From Nelumbo lutea (lineage: Eukaryota; Streptophyta; Magnoliopsida; Proteales; Nelumbonaceae): DNA of 64,000 nt. Under the pieces are notes generated by a model. The model was given only the letters and a program-made list of their open reading frames with translations, searched no databases and was not told the origin of the DNA. The number at the start of each line of letters is the position of its first letter. Position 1 is the stretch's first letter. A program made the translations under genes and the position numbers. Location of the stretch: positions 102,819,583 through 102,883,582 of the forward strand of contig JAKGHH010000003.1 in NCBI GenBank assembly GCA_022828595.1, given 5' to 3'. Shown here in pieces: positions 23,231 through 33,400 of the stretch.

Positions 23231-24188
23231 CATTGTTGATTGTTGTCACAAGATGAACTGTTTTAAAATTTCAACTATTGGATTAACTTTAAAACCTTCT
23301 CTGAGATTAGACCCCTCTCAACCATGTGATCCCAAAATAGGCCTAAGATGCTGTTGTCACTGACATAGGAAGCAGTAAAAGATTTATAGATTTTAAGTAT
23401 TATCATCAATTTCTTCTTAGCCATGTCATCAAACATCTCTCAAGCAGCAATTGACTTCCCAGCTTTCATATATGCAAAGGCCACACTGGTGTACACAATG
23501 CTAATAAATCTTCATACATCATACTTTAGAGCTCAGGGTTACGGCTCGAAACATTTGCGAGTTTTTATTGAAAGATCACTATTTTCTCACAAGCTCGAAG
23601 AAACTAGAAGATTGCAAAAGCTTCAATCGAAGCTTCCCGAAAAAGCTCAATTTTGGGCTTCTCGTGTCTTCAATGGTTTGCATCTTTTTCGGAACAGATC
23701 TACCATTTACCTAACGGGAAAAGCCTGAAATTCAGGCTTTCGGGCTTCTAAACAGCCCAAAACTAGCACAAAAAGACTTACCAAACGCGGCCTTAGATTT
23801 CTCATTTCTTAACTTTTTAAATAGTTCCCAATTTTCAAAGTTCAAAGGAAAGTTAAATATTTTAGTTTTACAATTTTACTTAGAAAAGAAATCAAAATTT
23901 TCAAAAAAAATAGTGTAGCCCGTTTCGACTTTGGCCCAAAGCCCGCCTTATGGCCCAACCCGACACGGCCCAAGCCCACGACACAGCCTATAACCCAGTT
24001 CGGCCTAAGCCCACAACACGACACAGGCCGGACCCGCTTAGACCTGTGCCATAGGTCGTGCCAAACCGACCCCCAAAATTTCCACTAGGAAGGGTGGCAC
24101 AGCCCGTGACGACCCACAAGCCAGCAGGCACAACCCGCATTTAGTGCGAACCGCCCACGGGCACGGCCCACTTTACACCTCTAAGTTG

Positions 24189-24385
24189 TAACCTGTTTTG
24201 TGTGAGAAAATCCCAACTTGCCCTACAGCCCCTACCCCTAGCCCCTTACTGCAGAGTTGGGATTTCATACCAACATCACAGCCACCATAAAAGTGGGACC
24301 CATCATAATATGAGATTTGTGGTGTCAGGTGATATTGGGAGGGTGTTGGAACCTGTTTTGTGTGAGAAAATCCCAACTTCGCTCC
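24189..24385. repeat. F2-type repeat in the proximal upstream region of the SPATA20-like gene
   Basis: The 27-bp sequence beginning AACCTGTTTTGTGTGAGAAA and ending ATCCCAACT occurs twice in direct orientation (about 24191-24218 and 24352-24380). Between them lie F2-family words (CCACCATAAAAGTGGGACC, ATGAGATTTGTGGTGT) also seen at 13.1 and 14.2 kb. The segment fills most of the space between the hAT end and the first ATG. Confidence 0.6.
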
Positions 24386-24475
24386 ACGTGCGTACCGGCA
24401 TGCAGGCGTCTCCAACCACCTCCGCACAGCAGGGCGGATGACTCATCTCGTCCACGCTCTCCGCCCGAATCCCAA

Positions 24476-27400
24476 ATGTCACTTCTTCTTCTTCTTCTCA
24501 AGCCGCCTTCTTCTCCCCATTCGTATTCCTTCTCACCGCTATACTTATTAAATCCTTTCAACCACAACTACTTCAGAGCTTCCATGCTCAAGAGACCACT
24601 GCTCTACTCCACATCTATCCATTTCTGTCGCTCGTTGCTCTCTCTCAACAATTCTATCACAACTCCACATCCATTAATTCTCACCTCCACATCCACATCT
24701 CTTTATTCACCTCCGCCACTGATAAGCCGTCGACGCATTCACTCTCTTAGGCTCCTCGCCATGGCTGAAGGAATCCTGAAGCCATCACAAGCTCACAAGC
24801 ACACCAACCGTCTCGCCAAAGAGCATAGCCCTTACCTTCTCCAACACGCTCATAATCCGGTCAGTACCATCAGTTCTTTGCCCTTCTCTTTAAAAGCAAG
24901 GATCTATCGCTCGCTGGAGGTAATTAAGAGAAAAAATTGCTTTCTTTTTGTTCTTTTTTAGGTTGATTGGTATCCATGGGGAGAGGAAGCATTCGAGAAA
25001 GCGCGACGGAAAGACATGACAATCTTCTTGTCCAGTATGACATTCCTTATTTTAAATTTGTCGCCCTCTTTTTCTTGTTTAGGATTCTGATTTTTTAGAT
25101 GTATTTGGCGTATTTCAATCTCGCGCTGTTGGTTTTGGATTTGTTGGCGCTTCTTATGACTAGTTGGATATAGCACCTGCCACTGGTGAGTCAATTCCGC
25201 TCCGGGAACTTTTACTTCTAACTTGTGTCTTTGTTCGGAATGTCTTCTTTCTGCACTTGATTGATTCATTTGTGGTGGGATGGGGAATTGGGTGCTACTG
25301 CTCAGGTGCCATGTTATGGAAGTGGAATCTTTCGAGGACGAAGAAGTTGCAAAGTTGCTAAATGACTGGTTTGTTAGTATCAAGGTTAGTTTGAATTCGG
25401 TAAACTAATGTTGCGAATCAGGCTTTTTCCTTTTAGAAATATCTGTTCATCGGGAATTATCTCCTTTTCTCAACTGTGAATTTTAATTCCAACAATTTCC
25501 TTGCAACAGGTGGATCGAGAAGAACGACCGGATGTTGATAAGGTAAGGGAATGGGATTTTTTTTTGTCCTTGAAGAATTTCCTGACTAATTTATACGGGA
25601 GATTGTTTTTAAATTTTTATCCTTTTAATCTTTGGCCCTTGATGTAATTTCTGTAACAAGAATCAGTTTAAAGCCTGTTTAAGGAGATTCAGTTTCTCAT
25701 TCAGGAGCATTGATTAGGTTTAAGATGAACATTCGGAGTTTAGGATGCTATTCTAACGAAGTTAAGGGTGGGGAAACGTGTACGTCTTTTTCTTGGAATT
25801 TGATGGTTTTAGAATTTCACTCTTAATTAGTTGAACTTAGGGAGTTTTCTGTTCTATTTTTTATCATATGAAATGAAGTTGCTGAATATGGGGTGTGCCA
25901 TTTCCACTGCCGTATGGACACAGATACAGGAGTCGGAATCTGACGTGTGTCCAAAGTGTCTAACTTGAGAAGATGAAAAACATGGACTTGTGGACACGTC
26001 TATGGAAAAGCCGATACTATTAAATAGTTCATATTTTTTGAAGTCTAACATTATGCAAAAAAAAAGTTTCCTTTGTTACCAAGTAACATTCCATTGAAAA
26101 ATGGCATTGATCTTGTACATTGACTGTTCATTTATGTCAAATAAACCAGGAAATAAAAAAGGAATGTCGTGTGGAAGTGCCTTCAAAGAATCCATGGAGT
26201 TTTGGATTATGACTTGTCTCCAATACAGACATGCCATTCATTTAGGACAGTCGTCCATGCGACAGCAACACTAGCCATTTCTTTACTTTTTTTTTTTATA
26301 GGTCTTACTAGCCATTTTTATTCCACTACGAAATTCCAACCAATTCCCACTCCAAGAAAGAAAGAATAAGAAACCTAACAAATTGATACAGAACGAAAAA
26401 ATTGGTTTGATTTCATTAAATTTCTGCTTTTACATAGGTATACATGACGTATGTGCAAGCGCTTTATGGTGGTGGTGGTTGGCCATTGAGCGTTTTTCTT
26501 TCACCTGATTTGAAGCCGTTAATGGGTGGAACATACTTCCCACCAGAGGACAAGTATGGACGGCCTGGTTTTAAAACCATAATCAGGTTAGCATTTGGGA
26601 CATGAAGTTCCCAATCTTATTTATTGCTGCTGGTAAGAAATAATCCAGGGCTAAGAGAGCAACTTCATAAATGCAAAGAACCATTTAGTGATCTGACTCA
26701 TCATCCTGTAATGATAATTCAATTTACATGTACTATCTTACCTGTTCATTTTTCACTTATCCCTGTGTTTACACAGAAAAGTGAAAGATGCTTGGGAGAC
26801 CAAAAGGGAGATGCTTGTAAAAGGCGGAGCCTATGCAATAGAACAACTTGCAGAAGCCTTGTCCAAAAGTGTCACTCTTAATACGCCAACTGATGGACTC
26901 TCTCAACATGCTTTACATTTGTGCGCTGAACAGGTGAAATTTATTGAAATGGGAGCCTTTATTGTATTTCCTTTCTTGTAACAGTTCAAAGATTTGACTA
27001 CTTAAACTGAGATGCTGCATAAATTGGCCAAGTTATTGAAAGACAAGGATTAGAAAGAGCCAAAGGGCTAAAATTATATAGTCTGATGTCTCCTATTGCA
27101 ATTTCAAAACTAGGAAATTTCAAAGTCTTGACTGATCCATTTTATGATATGTCTCCAGTTTGACTCATGGATTTGTTGGTCTCATGTTTCTTGCTCAGTA
27201 AACTTTGATTCACATGTGGTTTTTTTGTGTTATTAGTCAGTTTGCTCTCTTATATCCTCCATTTTCTGTGGATTTCCTCTTGGTTGTCACTGAGAATTTT
27301 ATGAGGATATGTTCTACTAGAGTATTGAGAGAACTGATTTGGTCATTGGTTGCTTTGGTGTCTATATTTATGTATGCACATCCACGCATACATGTCTACA

Positions 27401-30400
27401 AATATATTCAGCCTGTTGTCATGAGATGAACACAAGCATAGATGATGTGTAGTTTGGGAATATTTTTGATACTATGTTCCTGATAGCAAGACGATGAAAG
27501 TAACATATCCAAGTCTGTTACTTTGGTTGTGTTTTTGTAAATTTTTGCTCTTCATATTTACATTTGTTTATGGTTGTTCTTTACTAGCTTGCTGGAAGTT
27601 ATGATCCAGAGTTTGGTGGGTTTGGCTCTTCTCCAAAGTTTCCTAGACCTGTAGAGATTCAGTTGATGCTTTATCACTCAAAGAAGCTGGAGGAAGCTGG
27701 GAAGTCATCTGAGACAAATAGAAGTTTGAAAATGGTGCTCTTTAGTCTGCAGTGCATGGCCAGAGGTGGCATCCATGATCACATTGGAGGTGGTTTTCAT
27801 AGATACAGTGTTGATGAGTGCTGGCATGGTAAGTCTGCATGGGTTAGTAATTATCTTTCCAATGTGTTGAGTTGGTTCGAGTTGTTTTTTATTCAGTTAG
27901 GAAGTTGTTGGGCTTTAGGCCCATTAGTTTATGTTTTTTTAAGTTGTGACTGTTCAGCTATATTAGTAGCCGCCCTACTAAGGGCATCCTTGTAATATCT
28001 CATCCTTTAAGTTAAGTATAAATATAATGAGAGGTAGGCAGCTAGGGTTAATTTTACATATCCTGGTTGACTTCCTACTCTTTTCTTCTTCTCCTTTCTT
28101 CTCTACTGCTGAAATCTTCATCTTCCCCCTCTTTTCTTTCACAAGAAACTTGACTAAATCTGCAATTAGTGATTTCTACTTGGTATCAGAGCGGGCCGAA
28201 GGTTTCTTGAAGTTGTTCTCTCATGCAGCCCTAGATCGGCCAACTGCATGGTGATTTAAGAGGTTGATCGAAGCTCTCAGGTAAGTCCAGTTTTTGAATT
28301 TTTTTTTGGTGGATCTGTGTGCCCTGTAACTGGTCTAGGGTTTCTCATCAAAATCAAGAAAAACTGGAGAAAGGGGAAGAGTCTTGTTTCTGTTGGACTC
28401 TTCAATTTTGACTTAATAGTCGTGCCCTAATTTTTTAGGGTTCCTTGGAGTTTTTTGTAAGGGCAATTCAAGTCCTGCCTTATTTGGAGGCTTCTAGAGA
28501 GAGCGAATGCCTTTTCTCTCTCTTCTCCCATCTCACAGAAAATGCATCTTTTGTGGGAAGAAAGTCTAGGACACCAAAAAGGTGTTGTTGGTTCCAAAAA
28601 GTGTTTTGTTTGATCTTGTTTCAAATTTCAGTTATTTTCTTTACATTTTTTTAGAAGCATGGAGGGCCACGGAATTGAAAATAAGCCCGGGAGTGAAATG
28701 AGACCAGTTGGAGGAGGTGGTAGAGACCCTTTCGGGGCTGGGACTACAATTAGGTTGGATTGTGCAAATTACTTAGAATGGTCACAATCTGCAAAGATGG
28801 CCATTGGTATTCATGGGAAATTAGGGTATATCACTGGTGAAGAGGTGAAACCCGAAACTAGCAACTCCCGGTGGGTACAGGAGAATTATATGGTGATGAT
28901 TTGGTTGTGTAATTCCATGTTGCCCCATATAAGTAAATTTTTTTATGGGCAAATACAGCTAAGGAAATATGGGATGGGTTGCATAAACCTATTTAAAGAG
29001 GGAGAATGTTGCTAGGGCTTATTAGTTGAGAAATCAGATTATTTCTACAAGGCAGGGAGACAGATTTGTTGCAGCCTATTTTTCAGCCTTTAAAACCCTG
29101 TGGCAGGAAATTAACCATTTAGAGACATTTGCTTGGGAAACCTCTAAGGATGCAGCTACCTATCAGAAACATCTAGAGAAGTATAGGGTGTTTGAATTTC
29201 TTGTTGGCCTTAATCTTGAGTATGATATTGCACGACAACACCTTCTTTCTAGGGACAGTGTTACTCTCTCCCAGGCATATGCCTTTGTGTTAGGGGAGGA
29301 GAGCAGGAGAGATGTGATGATGAAAAACCTTATTCCTGATTAGTCTGCCATGGTAAATGTTGTGAAACCTAAACAAAGTGGAAATCGGGGTGGCAATGAA
29401 ATCAAGAAGACAAAAGAGATTTGATCTGTGAGTACTGTAAGAAGCCTAAACACACAAGAGATACTTACTGGAAGCTTCACCCATATCTTGTGCCGACTAG
29501 ATTGAAAAATAAGAAGGGAAATACACACATGGCAGTTACGGGTGACATTTCGGCCCCTCCTACTACAGCTGCTCTGGAGTCTATTGCAGCTGCTGCAGTA
29601 AGGGCCAAACTTGAGAGGTATAGGCTACTTCTAAACCAACGGGATACAACCAGTTCTAGTTCAGCCGCAAGCGAACAGTAAGGTACAGGTGGCACTGGTG
29701 GAGTCCACTCTACTTCCTTTGCTCACACGGGTAGTTCACACGTCACTACAAATTATGTTTCTACTTCAGATAAGGAGGGACCTCTTTGTATTACCCTCAG
29801 AGCACATGACCCAGAGCTCTACTATTTTTTCAACTTACCAGCTCTGTTCTAGCAGAGATATGGTCTCCACAGCTGATGGATCCCATGTTCCTATTTGCTG
29901 GGAAAAGATCTGTCAAGATTAGTGATTCTATTTCTCTACCCTCTGTCCTTCATGTTCCAGATTGAGCACTAATTTGTTATCTGTTAGTAGTTTGACTAAG
30001 AATCTGAACTGCTCAATAATTTTTTCTCCTGGTCATTGTATCTTGCAGGATCTGGATTCAAAGAGGATGATTGAGAGTGGTCGTGAAATGAATGGAATCT
30101 ACCTCCTGGATGTACTTCCTCCTCATTAGAATCATCATGTCAGCAGGATTTGTGGGTCAAATTATGCTTTGGCATAATCGTTTGGGCCATTTACCTTTTT
30201 CTTCTTTGAGTTTTTTGTTTCCAAAACTTTTTGAGTCTGTTAGTTTGTCAAGTCTGGAGTGTGAAGGTTGTCAACTTAGAAAGCACTGTAGACATTCATT
30301 TAAACCTAGTAATAAAAGATGTTCTTCTTCTTTTGATGTTATTCATTCGGATGTGCGGAGCCCTTACCATGTTCCTTCTATGGAAGGCTATCGATATTTT

Positions 30401-33400
30401 TTCTTATTTGCGGATGATTTTTCACGATACTCTTGGATTTACTTGATGAGATCCCGTGATGAAGTACCATCCTTGGTGAAGCAATTTCATCAGATGGTAC
30501 TAACACAGTTTGTAACAAGAATAAAGGTGTTCAGATCTGACAATGCCCAAGAATATTTTGAAAGACACCTTGCCTCATATCTGTTAGAATATGGTGTTGA
30601 CCATCAGAGTAGTTGTCCCTACAATCCACAGCAGAATGGTGTTGTAGAAAGGAAGAACAGACACATTGTTGAGATTGCAAGAAACATGATGATCACATCT
30701 ACCGTTCCAGTTTGGTTTTGGGGTGATGCAGTTCTCACAGCAGTATATCTTATTAACAGGGTGCCCTCTCGTATACTTGGATTCAGCACCCCATTCAGTC
30801 TCCTTTTTCCTCGGGGGAGATGTTTCATATTCCTCTGTCCTTACCGCTCGAAGTTTGATCCCAAGGCAAAGAAGTGTATCTTCCTTGGATATGCAGAGAA
30901 TTAGAAAGGGTACTGCTGCTATGGTCTAGTCTCTGGGAGCCGGTATGTTACCATGGATGTCACATTTTTTGAATCCACATACTTCTTCTCAAAGAATCAT
31001 TCTCAGGGGGAGTGTTTTGGGGAAGTGAGTCAGCAGTCTATTCCTCTCCCAATTTCAGTCTCTGTGTCTACTCCTATGCTTGACCATCACCCTGTGTCAC
31101 CTACCTTGCCACCTCCTTTGCATTCTGCTTCTCAACATTACTTATGATAGAGACTTCACAAGGAGGTTGATTCCACTACAGCAGAACTCACATCACTTCC
31201 TGCTGATTCCTTGGAGACTCTAGATTCGACTGACATGGATTCAGGTATTCCTCTTGGTCCCGCTACTGTTTTGGTTCCCATTGATTCTACTAACACTGTT
31301 ACAGATAACCTTGATCTCCAAGTGTACTGCTCATTGTATTTCACAATACTTATCCTACAGTGGACTTTCTCCTTCCTATCGTGCTTTTCTTTCCTCTCTT
31401 GATTCAGTGTCTATACCCAAGGGTGTTAGTGAGGCTCTCTCCAAACCTGAGTGGAAGACAACTATGCAGGAAGAAATGGCAGTTTTGATTAAGAATCAGA
31501 CATGGGACATTGTGGATCTACCAGAAGGCAAGGAGACAATTGGATGTAGATGGGTTTACACAGTGAAATATAAGGCATATGGAAGTATAGAAATGTACAA
31601 GGCAAGACTTATTGCAAAAGGGTACACACAGACCTATGGCATTGATTACTTAGAGACTTTTGCACCAGTTGCAAAGATGACCTTTGTTCGGATACTTCTT
31701 TCTCTTGCTGCCTCATACTCTTGGCCCTTGTTTCAACTTGATGTGAATAATGCTTTCCTAAATGGGGATCTGCAAGAAGAAGTGTATATAGATCTTCCTG
31801 CTAGCTTTTACAATGATACTGAAAAGGGAAAGGTATGCAGGCTTAAGAAGTCATTTTATGGCTTGAAACAATCTCATAGAACATGGTTTGATAGATTCAG
31901 AAAGGCCTTGATTGCTTTTGGCTACACTCAGACTCAATCCGATCACACCTTGTTTGTGAAGCGAAGGGGATCTTTGGTGTCAGTCCTAATTGTTTATGTG
32001 GTTGATATTGTTGTCATCGGGAATGATCTGAGTGAGATTGATGGTTTGAAAAGGAACCTACATAAAGAATTTGAAATTAAGGATCTTGGAGAACTGAGAT
32101 ACTTCTTAGGCATTGAAGTTGCAAGATCAAAACATGGAATTTTTATCTCTCAAAGGAAGTATGTCTTGGATCTTCTTCAAGAGACAAGGAAGCTTGGAAC
32201 AAAGGCAATCAGCACCCTTATTGATCAGAACCATAAAATCAATGCATCAGAAGGTGAACCAGTAAAGGACATTGGGAGATATCAAAGACTTGTGGGTCGG
32301 CTGCTATACTTGTGTATGACAAGATCAGGCATTTCCTATGCAGTAAGTGTAGTAAGTCAATACATGCATGCTCCACGAATCCAGCATTGGGAGGCAGTTG
32401 ACAGGATTCTTGTTTATCTGAAGGGACACCCGGGCAAAGGCATATTGTTTACTGATCATGGACAGTTGAAACTAGAGGCTTATACAAATGCAGATCGGGC
32501 AAGATGCCTTGATGATAGGAGATCAACTTCAAGAGTGTGCACCCTTGTTGGGGGTAACATTGTCTCATGGAAGAGTAAGAAACAAACAGTGGTGGCAAGA
32601 TCAAGTGTTGAAGCCGAATACAGGGCCATGGCACATGGAGTTTCAGAACTTCTTTGGATCCATTCCCTAATAGAAGAAATTTGTGTACAGGGAGAAGAAC
32701 CTATGATGCTATACTGTGATAACCAGGCAGCAATTTACATTGCCCATAACCCAGTCTAGCATGACCGAACTAAGCGCATTGAAGTGGATAGACATTTTAT
32801 CAGAGAAAGGGTAACTTCTGGAGAAGTTTGTCTTCCATACATTGCTTCTGATCTGCAGCTCGCTGATGTTTTCACAAAAGGTGTTGCAAAGAATAAGCTG
32901 GAGCATGATCTACGCAAGTTGGGAATGTGTGACATTTACTCCCAACTTGAGAGGGAGTGTTGAGTTGGTCCAAGTTGTTTTTTATTTAGTTAGGAAGTTG
33001 TTGGTCTTTAGGCCCATTAGTTTATGTTTTTTTAAGTTGTGACTGTTCAGCTATATTAGTAGCCACCCTACTAATGGCATCCTTGTAATGTCTCATCATT
33101 TAAGTTGAGTATAAATATAATGAGAGGTAGGCGGCTAGGGTTAATTTTACAATCTTGTTTGACTTCCTACTTTTTTCTTCTTCTCCTTTCTTCTCTACTG
33201 CTGAAATCTTCATCTTCCCCCTCTTTCCTTTCTCAAGAAACTCGACTAAATCTGCAATTAGTAATTTCTACTCAATGCATCATACATACTGATATAAAAT
33301 AGGAAAATCTTCAAAGATGAACAAATTACACCTATATAATGGCTAATGTTTCACAAGAAAACCTATGCCTCAATTTCTTAGAGATGCATGCAGAGTTGTG

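Larger units (their letters stand above)
17484..23792 (-). mobile_element. PIF/Harbinger transposon nested in the hAT element
   Basis: The left end GTGCCAGTTTGGCAAGTCTT and the right end (reverse complement) GGCCGCGTTTGGTAAGTCTT are inverted repeats of PIF type. Both are flanked by TTA (17481-17483 and 23793-23795), the 3-bp duplication expected of this superfamily. The element carries the two standard genes on the minus strand: a Myb/SANT-like ORF1 (about 21523-20661) and a DDE transposase (20364-18924, broken). The left non-coding arm contains a tandem repeat rich in GTGGGCCCCACAT. The right arm holds a LINE fragment and a second tandem repeat, so the element has itself been invaded. Confidence 0.85.
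14398..24183 (+). mobile_element. hAT transposon, split by a PIF/Harbinger insertion
   Basis: The left end TAGAGATGTAAATTGGG and the inverted right end CCCACTTTACACCTCTA form short terminal repeats. Both ends carry GC-rich subterminal GGCCCGACACGGCCCAAGCC-like words. The flanks GATTGGAA (14390-14397) and AGTTGTAA (24184-24191) match at 5 of 8 positions, a weakly preserved 8-bp duplication. Removing the nested Harbinger (17484-23792) leaves a 3.5-kb element, normal for an autonomous hAT, containing a hAT transposase pseudogene. The 44323-44849 element is a short relative with the same ends. The right end lies 293 bp upstream of the SPATA20-like start codon. Confidence 0.75.
27860..33277 (+). 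mobile_element. Ty1/copia LTR retrotransposon B (near full length)
   Basis: LTRs at 27865-28180 and 32958-33272, perfect 5-bp duplication CAATG (27860-27864 and 33273-33277), primer-binding site, gag, zinc knuckle, protease remnant, integrase, RT, RNase H and a purine tract before the 3' LTR. It is in sense orientation inside intron 8 of the SPATA20-like gene. It is the same family as element A but retains gag-protease. LTR divergence by eye is low but not zero, and coding damage shows it is not active now. Confidence 0.94.

Noticed and set aside
24317..24475. Upstream in-frame extension of the SPATA20-like exon 1 starting at 24317
   Set aside because: The extra 53 codons are encoded by F2-type repeat and leader sequence; the first Met in non-repeat context is at 24476, though a longer start cannot be fully excluded.
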